From Marispirochaeta sp. (lineage in GTDB: Bacteria; Spirochaetota; Spirochaetia; JC444; Marispirochaetaceae): a stretch of DNA of 64,000 nucleotides. Numbering within the stretch: the stretch's first letter is position 1; each line of letters starts with the position of its first letter. The stretch lies in the NCBI RefSeq assembly GCF_963668165.1, contig NZ_OY764211.1, positions 124,001 through 188,000 on the forward strand, read 5' to 3'. The position numbers were made by a program, and so were the translations under genes. The notes beneath the pieces are model-generated. The model made no database searches. It had not been told where the DNA came from and saw only the letters and a program-made list of their open reading frames with translations. Positions 19,495 through 26,562 of the stretch are shown in pieces.

Positions 19495-20124
19495 ATGCAG
19501 AAAGTCTTCGCGCTGATCGCGGATATTGTTGACTCCCGCTCCATGGAGAACCGTTCCGTCCTGCAGCGCCACCTTAAAAATACCCTCATGACCCTCTCCG
19601 AGAGCTCGCCTGATTCGTACCTCTCACCATTGACTCTGACTCTGGGCGACGAGTTTCAGGCAGTTTACGCCGATTTTTCCGTTGTTCTTACGGATATGCT
19701 GGATATTCTGGCCCTCCTGGCTCCTTATAAGCTCCGTATCGCAGTGGCCTACGGCGCTCTTTCCACCGACATCAATCCCCGGGCAGCTTTGGAGATGGAC
19801 GGTCCGGCTTTTAATCTTGCCCGTGACTGCATGGAGACCTTAAAGAAGCAACACACCACCAGTATCCGGCTGGAAGGGTTAGCGGCTGATCGGCTGGCGC
19901 TTATCAATACCTGTTTAACCCTGGCGGGTAATGCATTAAGCGACTGGAAGCCTGCCACCTTCCGCATCGCCTGCGGGCTGAAAGAGGGAAACTCCGTACA
20001 GGAAATAGCTGAAAAGCTTGGAGTGACTCCCCGGGCGGTCAACAAGAATATCGCTACCAACCATATACGGGACATCCTGACAAGCCTGGATGTTGTTACC
20101 GGTGAGGTGCAGGGAACATCATGA
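19495..20124 (+). CDS. SatD-family protein with C-terminal helix-turn-helix
   Basis: A 209-residue soluble protein of the SatD family. The N-terminal part resembles the core layout of class III nucleotide cyclases: ALIADIVDS (first metal-binding Asp position), LTLGDEFQAVY (second), KLRIAVAYGAL and DGPAFNLARD. The resemblance is by pattern only; activity is not shown. The C-terminal about 50 residues (VQEIAEKLGVTPRAVNKNI) form a helix-turn-helix of the sigma-region-4 type. The gene sits behind three spaced palindromes and overlaps a membrane-protein gene by 4 bases, so a regulatory pair is likely. No ribosome site is seen before the ATG. Confidence 0.8.
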   Translation: MQKVFALIADIVDSRSMENRSVLQRHLKNTLMTLSESSPDSYLSPLTLTLGDEFQAVYADFSVVLTDMLDILALLAPYKLRIAVAYGALSTDINPRAALEMDGPAFNLARDCMETLKKQHTTSIRLEGLAADRLALINTCLTLAGNALSDWKPATFRIACGLKEGNSVQEIAEKLGVTPRAVNKNIATNHIRDILTSLDVVTGEVQGTS

Positions 20125-20885
20125 TTGCTCCCCATCTTTCCTGGGCCTTGATACTTACGATCCCGCTGCCTCATATTCTGACCGCAGCAGTTTCGCGACC
20201 GATGCCGCGTCTCAGAACGCCGCTGATTGTGCTCACGTATCTTGCGTGCCTGCTTCTGCCGCTGCGTATAGAATCGTACCCGGGACTGGTACTTCTTCTC
20301 TCTGTCTCCATCCCGGTTTTTAATCTGCTGCTGCTCAGACGCATGCGTAATAATTACCTGGCCGGTACGCTGCTCCTGATCGTAAACGTGAGTATAAGTA
20401 TTACTGTCTTTGGAACGCCTGTATTTGTTACAGGGTTTACCGGCTGGCTCGAGAACGGGTTTATGCGTCTTGCTTCCGGTAACGTACTCGCAGCTGCTGT
20501 AAGCCGTGGAGAGCTTGAAACCTTTCTTTTTTATGCCGTCGGGATACTGCTCGTTTCCCTGGGGTTGAATGACCCTATCGCTCTTTATTTAAAGCGGTCT
20601 CACCTGATGCCCGGGGCAGCAGGTGACGAATCACCTGCCGAATCTTTTCCAGTTAATCCTGAACCCGCCAGGGGAAGGATAATCGGTTACCTGGAACGTG
20701 CCATAATTCTGGTGCTGATGCTGACGGACAACATCGGAGCCATCGGTTTTGTTTTGGCAGCCAAGGGTTTTACCCGGTTCAAGCAGCTTGATGACCGGGA
20801 TTTCGCGGAGTACGTGCTTATCGGGACACTGCTATCCGTGAGTGCTACCATGCTGGCAGGATCGATTATGATGGCGCTTATATAG
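20121..20885 (+). CDS. DUF3307-like integral membrane protein, SatD partner
   Basis: A 254-residue membrane protein with about seven hydrophobic helices. The C-terminal part (ERAIILVLMLTDNIGAIGF, then AAKGFTRFKQLDDRDFAEYVLIGTLLS) matches the pattern of the end of DUF3307 proteins, which are commonly encoded next to SatD. The N-terminal part is less familiar and lacks an obvious HxxxDxxxQ-type motif. It overlaps satD by 4 bases (ATGA), so the two are translated together. A role as membrane sensor or effector for SatD is inferred from this pairing only. The stop is TAG. Confidence 0.65.
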   Translation: MIAPHLSWALILTIPLPHILTAAVSRPMPRLRTPLIVLTYLACLLLPLRIESYPGLVLLLSVSIPVFNLLLLRRMRNNYLAGTLLLIVNVSISITVFGTPVFVTGFTGWLENGFMRLASGNVLAAAVSRGELETFLFYAVGILLVSLGLNDPIALYLKRSHLMPGAAGDESPAESFPVNPEPARGRIIGYLERAIILVLMLTDNIGAIGFVLAAKGFTRFKQLDDRDFAEYVLIGTLLSVSATMLAGSIMMALI

Positions 20886-20934
20886 GGCGGTACGATTTTT
20901 GATATGTACATAACCCTTGGGAATATTACCCTAT

Positions 20935-21003
20935 ATGACCACCGGATTCGTCATCCTCGCCACCATGATGTTGTTCTATCAGTTCCGGCCTGAAATAAAG
21001 TAG
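20935..21003 (+). pseudogene. Orphan C-terminal fragment duplicated from the coiled-coil membrane protein
   Basis: The 22 codons MTTGFVILATMMLFYQFRPE (plus two) repeat the last residues of the protein at 21141-21614 (MTTGFVLLATMMSIYQFLA) with a few changes. There is no coiled-coil part before it. It looks like the tail of a second, mostly deleted copy. A 9-base inverted repeat (AACCACGAC at 21004-21012 and GTCGTGGTT at 21062-21070) follows it. Confidence 0.55.
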
Positions 21004-21140
21004 AACCACGACACCCACGAAAGTCACGACAAATAATCACCATCGTGCTCCGAGAGTGCCCGTCGTGGTTAATCCCTGAAGCACCAGCTCTGTTTCCCTG
21101 TATTATTATGCAACGACGTAGTATATTACAGGAGATGACC

Positions 21141-21614
21141 ATGGAATTCTTGGCGGACATTCTTGAACAGGAACTCGAAGAAGCAGTGGAGGTAAAGAAC
21201 AAACGCTCCCTGCACCGTTACATAACCCTTTTAACCGAGAACCTGGTACGTCAAGACCGGAACGAACGGGAACATTCCGAGTTCCGGGAAGCTATAATCC
21301 GTATTGATACCCGTATCGAAGAAGGCTTCAAGCGCATGGACGAACGTTTCGAAGCCCTTCAAAATACGATGGATGTACGTTTTGGGGCCATGCAGAAAAC
21401 AATGGACGAACGATTTGAAGCTGTGCAAAAGTCAATGGATGGACGATTTGAAGCTGTGCAAAAGTCAATGGATGGACGATTTGAAGCTGCACAGAAGTCA
21501 ATGGATCAACGTTTTACCTCTGTTGATAAACGCTTCGACATGATGTTCAAGTTTATGACGACTGGATTCGTACTGCTCGCCACCATGATGTCGATTTACC
21601 AGTTTCTTGCTTAA
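21141..21614 (+). CDS. Coiled-coil protein with 11-residue repeats and a C-terminal membrane helix
   Basis: A 157-residue protein with no enzymatic motif. The start at 21141 is chosen for ACAGGAG just upstream; ATG 21135 is also in frame. Residues 1-65 are charged and helical (ELEEAVEVKNKRSLHRYI). Residues 66-131 are six hendecad repeats of the type MDERFEAVQKS. The C-terminus is one hydrophobic helix (TTGFVLLATMMSIYQFLA) with almost no residues after it, so it is a tail-anchored-like protein with the coil in the cytoplasm or periplasm. Similar proteins are common in spirochaetes and have no assigned role. A partial copy of the tail lies 137 bases upstream. Confidence 0.65.
   Translation: MEFLADILEQELEEAVEVKNKRSLHRYITLLTENLVRQDRNEREHSEFREAIIRIDTRIEEGFKRMDERFEALQNTMDVRFGAMQKTMDERFEAVQKSMDGRFEAVQKSMDGRFEAAQKSMDQRFTSVDKRFDMMFKFMTTGFVLLATMMSIYQFLA
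21336..21533 (+). repeat. Six tandem 33-bp units encoding an 11-residue coiled-coil repeat
   Basis: The units begin at 21336, 21369, 21402, 21435, 21468 and 21501. Units 3, 4 and 5 are nearly identical in DNA, which suggests recent expansion by slippage or unequal exchange; units 1, 2 and 6 have diverged. All encode the pattern MDxRFxxxQKS. Confidence 0.85.
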
Positions 21615-21738
21615 TAAAAACCATAAGCACTATATTCACAACAAATTATCCAGTCATGGTAAAGAAAAAGAGCAGGCTCAACGTTGTGTTCGAGAGATAA
21701 TCAAGCCGGACGTGGGCACACAGATTAACCTTCAGGGC

Positions 21739-21762
21739 AAAAAAAGACCCTGCATGTGCAGG
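21739..21762 (-). terminator. Rho-independent terminator (left end, tRNA orientation)
   Basis: On the minus strand CCTGCA-CA-TGCAGG is followed by GTC and seven T's. It lies downstream of the tRNA-Gly 3' fragment at 21851-21893 and is probably the original terminator of that tRNA, now separated by the island. Confidence 0.6.
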
Positions 21763-21798
21763 AACTCTTTTAAGCGCCTGATACCTTGCGGTTTCAGG

Positions 21799-21893
21799 AC
21801 GCTTCATTTCGGCCATGAGTGAGCTTCGCTCCCTCGCGGCCCTCAATTTCAGCGCCTGATCGGAATCGAACCGACGTCATCAGCTTGGAAGGC
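21799..21893. repeat. Left attachment-site direct repeat of the genomic island
   Basis: These 95 bases match 27740-27834 with one visible mismatch (C/T near 21850). The repeat includes the 3' 43 bases of tRNA-Gly and about 50 bases downstream of it. Identity ends at GGAAGGC, in the anticodon loop and stem, as expected for integration by a tyrosine recombinase in a tRNA gene. Confidence 0.8.
21851..21893 (-). other. Displaced 3' fragment of tRNA-Gly (TCC)
   Basis: The T-arm, the 3' acceptor strand and the anticodon-loop half of tRNA-Gly are present; the 5' half is absent. The intact gene is at 27792-27863. The fragment marks the far end of the integrated element. Confidence 0.8.
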
Positions 21894-22000
21894 CGTCCAA
21901 GTCCGTTTTCTTATCCTTTCTACGTTGCGGTAATTCTATACTTTGTAGTGATCTATGTCAAAGAGTTGCTTTGCTGTTTTCCGATATTTCCCTATATCCA

Positions 22001-22017
22001 CCGACTGTTTCAGCGAC
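22001..22017 (+). repeat. Island-end repeat, candidate integrase arm site (left copy)
   Basis: CCGACTGTTTCAGCGAC here and CCGACCGTTTCGGCGAC at 27624-27640 differ at two of 17 positions. A related inverted copy is at 22091-22110. Occurrence just inside both ends of the island fits arm-type or excisionase binding sites. Confidence 0.4.
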
Positions 22018-22090
22018 ATACTTTAAACGTGGTCCGGTAGAAGTGTAAATGGATAGGCTGAGCCAGAATAGGTTAAATTTAGGACAATCA

Positions 22091-22110
22091 GTCGGTGAAA
22101 CAGTCGCTGA
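22091..22110 (-). repeat. Island-end repeat, inverted copy
   Basis: On the minus strand it reads TCAGCGACTGTTTCACCGAC. It shares GCGACTGTTT with 27636-27645 and most of the 17-base unit at 22001. It is a candidate arm-type site. Confidence 0.35.
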
Positions 22111-22187
22111 GGTTATCAGTGTTTAGAAATTGCTTATCAAACAAGAGAGTACAGGGGAGAATCTTCCAAACTAAATGTTGTTAGTGC

Positions 22188-22216
22188 TTGACGCTATTAG
22201 TGTAAGGCACTATTAT
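22188..22216 (+). promoter_or_regulatory. Promoter and operator of higBA
   Basis: TTGACG (22188-22193), 17-base spacer, TATTAT (22211-22216). The inverted repeat TAGTG-N5-CACTA (22198-22212) fills the spacer and is placed to block polymerase, as antitoxin operators do. The ATG of higB is only six bases after the -10, so the transcript would be nearly leaderless. Confidence 0.55.
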
Positions 22217-22221
22217 TAAGT

Positions 22222-22503
22222 ATGATAAAGAGCTTCAAGGATGGGCTCACAGAGAGTATCTGGCAGCGGAAGCGTATTAAAGGTTTTCCCAGTGATCTAT
22301 TCAAGATAGCGAGACGGAAACTGGGATTTCTCGAGGATGCTGTAGATTTGAAGGATTTACGGATACCACCTGGAAACCGATTAGAACCCTTAAAGGGTGA
22401 TCGAGCAGGGCAGTATAGCATTCGGATAAACGATCAATGGCGTGTCTGTTTCCGCTGGACAGACGGAAATGCCTTTGATGTCGAGATCACTGATTACCAT
22501 TAA
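22222..22503 (+). CDS. higB: HigB/RelE-type toxin (plasmid maintenance killer family)
   Basis: A 93-residue protein of the RelE/ParE fold, HigB subgroup. It shows LKDLRIPPGNRLEPLKGDRAGQYSIRINDQWRVCF in sequence order; the segments PPGNRLEPLKGDR and YSIRINDQWRVCF are the conserved core, and VEITDYH is the usual C-terminus. HigB toxins are ribosome-dependent mRNA endonucleases. The toxin gene comes first and the antitoxin follows 17 bases later, the order typical of higBA. It lies near the left end of the genomic island, where such modules stabilise mobile DNA. The length is normal and no damage is seen, so the pair may still be active. Confidence 0.9.
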   Translation: MIKSFKDGLTESIWQRKRIKGFPSDLFKIARRKLGFLEDAVDLKDLRIPPGNRLEPLKGDRAGQYSIRINDQWRVCFRWTDGNAFDVEITDYH

Positions 22504-22520
22504 TTTTTTAGGAGGAGAAT

Positions 22521-22823
22521 ATGGACCCGCATCTTATAGAACTTTCTACACCTGGTGAAGTTTTGAAGGAAGAGTTTCTTGATCCTATGGGCATCACCCC
22601 TTATGCTCTGGCAAAGGGTATTTTTGTTGATCCTCCCAGAATAGCCGCAATTATAAAGGGAAAGAGAAAGATTACTGCTGACACGGCGATCAGACTGTCC
22701 AGGTTTTTCGGCACCACTCCAGAGTTCTGGATGAACATGCAGGGTCGTTATGATCTGGAAGTTCTGATGGAAGAGAAGGAAGCTGAACTGAATATGATTA
22801 CCGAGTATCATAAGGCATCGTGA
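22521..22823 (+). CDS. higA: HigA-type antitoxin, XRE helix-turn-helix
   Basis: A 100-residue antitoxin. The start begins with PHLIELSTPGEVLKEEFLDP, continuing with GITPYALAKGIFVDPPRIAAI as the helix-turn-helix and then RLSRFFGTTPEFWMNMQGRYDL; TPGEVLKEEFLDPMGI and FGTTPEFWMNMQ are signature parts of the HigA family. It neutralises HigB by binding it and represses the pair, probably through the TAGTG-N5-CACTA element at 22198-22212. A good ribosome site (AGGAGGAG) precedes ATG 22521. Complete in length. Confidence 0.9.
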   Translation: MDPHLIELSTPGEVLKEEFLDPMGITPYALAKGIFVDPPRIAAIIKGKRKITADTAIRLSRFFGTTPEFWMNMQGRYDLEVLMEEKEAELNMITEYHKAS

Positions 22824-23052
22824 GTTCTTAAAGCTGTACTTATAGTTAATTGAATAGTACAGATGTCTTAGTATCTCCAGCTATTGGCAGACGTTATGCA
22901 ACCCCTTCAAGGCAAGGGCGCTAAAAATGTGAAATGAGCCACTTTTAATCAAGGATTCGAAGATGGGCAATTATGTATATAACTTTCTGACAGAGAGTTT
23001 CCTCTATTCCTGAGCTGAAGGAGAGTGGTCTCGCTACAGTGACAAGCAAATC

Positions 23053-23772
23053 TTGGGTGAACTTGAGAAGTACTATAACTATGTCAAATCTACCCACTCG
23101 GCCGGCGACGAACCAAGCTGGTTGCAGGCTTTTGCCGGATTCGATATGCCTTCATTCGACTTCATTCGCCAGACTGCACTTTATATAGATCGACTATACG
23201 TCTATGATCCTCTCTTTTCATTTTACAATCCGCCAAGCCAGTATTCCAAGATTATGTCTGAATTCTTTGGTTTCAAAAAGAATGGTGTATTGGACCGTCC
23301 CAAATTGAGGAAAGCAGTCGAATATTTAAAGGCACTCACACCGTTCGTAGTTTACGATTATGTCCAGATCATTCCATTTCAACATCGACCTGACTTGAGT
23401 AAGGGGGTGAAGATCTTTGCATCTGAGAACCAGTACCAGTTCAGGGAATTGCTACCCAATAAGATTAGATCTTGGTTTCATGATCGTGTGACTGTTCGTA
23501 GTATGCAGCAAAGCACGTCATCTTGGGTTGTGTTGGATGATCTTCATCCATGTAGAGGAATATTCATTTCTTTTCAGGGGTCAGACTCACGTGGTGGTCG
23601 AATATACCATTTGTTTGAGCAAGAAATAGTTGAGTTTGATCAAAACAGTGGGAAATATACCGCCAAGATGCAATTACCTTCTGATCCCCCCGAACAAAAC
23701 TACTTCAACGCCTGGGTTGAGCAATCAATTAACAGAGCATCCAGCGATATCTTCGAGAAAACTCTTTCATGA
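23053..23772 (+). CDS. Hypothetical protein of the genomic island, possibly 5'-truncated
   Basis: A 239-residue open frame whose family I do not recognise. It has many aromatic residues and patches such as FVVYDYVQIIPFQHRP and FQGSDSRGGRIYHLFE; no signal peptide or membrane helix is seen. There is no ATG: TTG at 23053 is the only convenient start, and in-frame codons before it (to a TGA at 23011) read as plausible protein, so the 5' end may be lost or another start is used. The 3' end runs into an IS1380 remnant, so the real C-terminus may also be missing. Function unknown. Confidence 0.45.
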   Translation: MGELEKYYNYVKSTHSAGDEPSWLQAFAGFDMPSFDFIRQTALYIDRLYVYDPLFSFYNPPSQYSKIMSEFFGFKKNGVLDRPKLRKAVEYLKALTPFVVYDYVQIIPFQHRPDLSKGVKIFASENQYQFRELLPNKIRSWFHDRVTVRSMQQSTSSWVVLDDLHPCRGIFISFQGSDSRGGRIYHLFEQEIVEFDQNSGKYTAKMQLPSDPPEQNYFNAWVEQSINRASSDIFEKTLS

Positions 23773-24240
23773 AACCGGCTGGATGAGCTCAAACCAATTA
23801 CGGCTGTGGTTCTCTTCGTTCGCCTATACCTTCTTCGTCTGGCTGAGGGGTGAGTATCTCAGCGATAGTGAGTGGGTAAGATCTCAGGCATCAACATTGC
23901 GGCTGAAGATTTTGAAAGTATCAGCAATGGTGAAAGTTACCGTACGCCGCATTCGCATCCGACTGCCGGCTGCCTATCCGTATTGGGATTCCTGGCTACG
24001 ATTTTCCCGGGCATTATAGACAAAAAACATTGTAGCGAAAGCATCTCTCTCTTTGCCTGCCAAGAATAAGCTGTGCCCTGATAAGCATAAAAACAGAGAA
24101 ATCTCAGGTTTTAGACGTCAGTGTGCTGTAATGGTACAGTAAAACCAGAAAGTACCTTTGAAGAAAGGAGTGAATTGTCTATGCTCATTGCCGGTACTGC
24201 ATCTGTACCTGTGTTACGCTGATTTGTGAGAAATGCGGGT
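23767..24240 (+). mobile_element. IS1380-family remnant (transposase C-terminus and right end)
   Basis: The frame to 24019 reads SSNQLRLWFSSFAYTFFVWL and then TLRLKILKVSAMVKVTVRRIRI, which matches the pattern of IS1380 transposase C-termini (NQLRLWFASMAY, TIRLKLLKIGA, VSVRRIKF). All upstream catalytic parts are absent. The remaining 220 bases hold no gene and end in GATTTGTGAGAAATGCGGGT (24221-24240), similar to an IS1380 inverted repeat. HsdR sequence follows at once. The element is dead. Confidence 0.65.
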
Positions 24241-24244
24241 TAAC

Positions 24245-24741
24245 AGTGAAGGTGTTGGCGAGGAAACGCCACGCTATGATATTAGCGCCATCGACTTTGA
24301 ACGCCTGCGAAAGAGTTCGAGAAAAGTACGACTAAGAGAACAACCGTGCAGAATCTGAAAGCTGCAATTGAACAGAGGCTCCAACGACTCTTGGAGCAGA
24401 ATCCTCTACGGACAGACTTCCAGCGCCATTATGAAGAAATTGTTGAAGAGTATAATCGCGAGAAAGACCGTGTAACTATCGAGAAAACCTTTGAAGATCT
24501 GTTTCACTTTGTCAATGATATGGATGAAGAAGAAAGCCGAGCAATGCGTGAAGGTCTATATGAAGAGTCCACCAGGGCCGCAGTCCGGTTGTTGATCCAC
24601 GATTACCTCTGGAGTGATGATACCGGCCTTCCCGTTGAAAGCTACTCCGAGGAAGAAGTGGAAAGCGTTTCAGATGAGGTGTACCGGCATATATACCGGG
24701 CCTATCCAACGGTACCGTCACCTTATTACAAATCAGCATAA
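24245..24741 (+). pseudogene. HsdR C-terminal fragment (type I restriction endonuclease subunit)
   Basis: The segment DISAIDFERLRK, then TVQNLKAAIEQRLQRLLEQN and PLRTDFQRHYEEIVEEYNRE, then FVNDMDEEESRAMREGL, matches the C-terminal helical region of HsdR, the motor and nuclease subunit of type I restriction systems. There is a frame change near 24307-24310 (restoring one T joins RKSF to EKST). Everything before the C-terminal region is missing, and the last residues also differ from the family. IS1380 and IS110 elements flank it, so insertion and deletion removed the rest. No hsdM or hsdS is in the window. GTG 24346 begins the longest open part. Confidence 0.75.
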
Positions 24742-25990
24742 TCAAGGAATAAGGTTGTCTTTAGACAATATGAAGTGACCCCCAGTTTGCAAATCGTGGA
24801 TTCACCGGGCATACTGGGAATAACAAAATCAACGTATGCGGCTACCGCATGCAAATGGAGGTCACTAGATGAATACTGTAATCCACATTGGAATCGATGT
24901 CCACAAAGATACTTACTCGCTGTGTTCATTCAACTTTTCAGCCCAGAAGAGTTTCGGGCAAACAAGAATCGCCAGCAAGAGCGCTCTGGTGATCAAATAT
25001 GTACGAAAACTACAAAAGGAACATCCTGAGTGTACAGTACTCTGCGGTTATGAAGCAGGTCCAACCGGATACGGACTCTACCGGGATTTGGCGAAAGCAG
25101 ATATCCCCTGTGTGATTATGGCCCCGACTACGTTGCCGAAAGCACCAGGCAATCACATAAAAACAGACAGGATAGATGCTGAAGAACTGGCCAGACACCT
25201 GGCGTGGGGGACCTACAGTGCCGTGCATATCCCGACGCCACAAGATGAAGCGGTAAAAAATTATACACGGCTGAAGGGGCAACTGTTTCATGATGAGGTC
25301 GACCAGGAAACGTTTACTGAATATCTGCAGGAAGTACACGACCAACAGGAAAAGGTAGACCGCTATAATCAGCGGATCGAAGAGTTGGCCGCCTTGGATG
25401 CCTACCGAGACCGGGTATCGAGACTTCGCTGTTTCAGGGGAATAGAGACGCATACGGCATTATCGTTTATTTCAGAGATTGGGGACGTCTCCCGGTTTGC
25501 AAACCCACAGCAGTTCTCCTCGTTTCTGGGCCTGGTTCCCAAGGAGAACTCCAGTGGTCAGAGAGAACGGCGAGGGAACATCACAAAGGCCGGGAATGAA
25601 CGTTTACGGCTCCTGCTTATCGAAGGAGCCAAATCAACCCTGCGAAGCAATATCTATGGAAAGAAATCAAAGCGTCTCCTGGCGAGACAGAAAGGAAATG
25701 ATCCGGATGTCATTGCGTATGCTGACAGGGCTAACAGGAGATTGCACAGAGTGTACAATAATCTTGTTGCTCGCGGTGTGCATCACAACAAGGCGACCGT
25801 CGCTGTTGCCAGAGAGTTATCCTGCTTCATCTGGGGGATGATGAACAATAGAATCAACTAACCAATACTGTTTCGATAAGAGGGGTTTTAGATGAGAGGG
25901 ATTGATAGACAGGATAATCGGGCAACGATCCAGCTATCTTCGAGGACACTATGTTGACACCCAAGAGGTGATTCACGTTTTTAGACAGAA
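24742..25990 (+). mobile_element. IS110-family insertion sequence in the island (boundaries approximate)
   Basis: The element contains the transposase gene at 24869-25861. IS110 elements lack long inverted repeats, so the ends cannot be fixed. The left non-coding part (about 24742-24868) includes TTGTC-TTTA-GACAA (24755-24768) and could encode a short bridge RNA. The transposase looks internally deleted. Confidence 0.55.
24869..25861 (+). CDS. IS110-family transposase, probably with internal deletion
   Basis: A 330-residue IS110 transposase. The RuvC-like N-terminal domain shows HIGIDVHKDT, CGYEAGPTGYGL and KTDRIDAEELARHL, which carry the DEDD catalytic set. The C-terminal transposase_20 part shows FRGIETHTALSFISEIGD and FSSFLGLVPKENSSG, followed by GNITKAGNERLRLLLIEGA. 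Between VKNYTR and LKGQLFHDEV the long linker helix usually present in the family is missing (about 40-50 residues, near 25265-25285), without a frame change. Start ATG 24869 follows GGAGG. Activity is doubtful. It lies between the HsdR and IS21 remnants in the genomic island. Confidence 0.85.
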   Translation: MNTVIHIGIDVHKDTYSLCSFNFSAQKSFGQTRIASKSALVIKYVRKLQKEHPECTVLCGYEAGPTGYGLYRDLAKADIPCVIMAPTTLPKAPGNHIKTDRIDAEELARHLAWGTYSAVHIPTPQDEAVKNYTRLKGQLFHDEVDQETFTEYLQEVHDQQEKVDRYNQRIEELAALDAYRDRVSRLRCFRGIETHTALSFISEIGDVSRFANPQQFSSFLGLVPKENSSGQRERRGNITKAGNERLRLLLIEGAKSTLRSNIYGKKSKRLLARQKGNDPDVIAYADRANRRLHRVYNNLVARGVHHNKATVAVARELSCFIWGMMNNRIN

Positions 25991-26049
25991 AGGGCTTTAG
26001 GCGGACCATTGGCCTGCATTAACCAATATGCGTATATCAGAATGGTCAA

Positions 26050-26562
26050 ATGCCGAAAACTGATTTCCTGTCTATCAATCCTTTTCTTCGTTCAATATTT
26101 TGGGAGTTCTATTGTGTAGAGAAAGAAAAAACCTTGACAAAGGTCACATCATATCAGAATGTCGGGAGCGGACTGAGTCTCAGGGAAGTTGGAAAGCTTA
26201 CCGGAACATTAAAGACGACTATAAGTGAGTATTTGGCCCGGTTCCGGCGGAGTGGCATTCCCTTGGATGAAGCCCTTGCGAAGACCGATGACGAGCTTCT
26301 GGGGCTTTTTGAAAAGGAGAAAGAAGAGACGAGTGAAGACTATAGGACCCTGGTGGCATTATTCCCAGACTATGAAATCCGGCTCAAGCGGAAGGGAATG
26401 ACCCGCCAGCTCTTATGGGAAGAATATCGGTCGCTGTATCCAACTGGGTATCTGTATACACAGTTCTGCCATCACTTTCGGTCATGGCGCGAATCGCTGG
26501 ATATCAGCATGCACCAAGACCACGCCCCGGGAGACAAAGCATTTCTTGATTATACCCAGCAG
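26050..26562 (+). pseudogene. IS21-family IstA transposase, N-terminal fragment
   Basis: The frame shows the N-terminal helix-turn-helix of IstA (GLSLREVGKLTGTLKTTISE) and the following region with DYEIRLKRKGMTRQLLWEEY, TGYLYTQFCHHFRSW and DHAPGDKAFLDYT. The last segment is where the DDE catalytic core begins. The frame then stops (QQR and TAA) because integrase sequence on the opposite strand starts at about 26560. The catalytic core, the rest of istA and all of istB are gone. The true start is uncertain; the first 20 codons from ATG 26050 do not resemble the family. Confidence 0.72.

Noticed and set aside
21004..21070. AACCACGAC / GTCGTGGTT inverted repeat as a terminator or operator
   Set aside because: The arms are 49 bases apart with no T-run and no promoter between them; kept only as a note in the fragment entry.
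21336..21533. CRISPR-like repeat array
   Set aside because: The 33-bp units are contiguous with no spacers and encode a coiled coil in frame. No other spaced repeat array of CRISPR type was seen.
21799..21893. The 95-bp repeats as ends of one insertion sequence
   Set aside because: They contain tRNA sequence in direct orientation and flank an integrase, which fits attachment sites and not IS ends.
26504..26560. Integrase C-terminus extending to 26504
   Set aside because: The last 20 or so codons are read antisense to istA and do not resemble a recombinase; the real coding sequence stops at about 26560.
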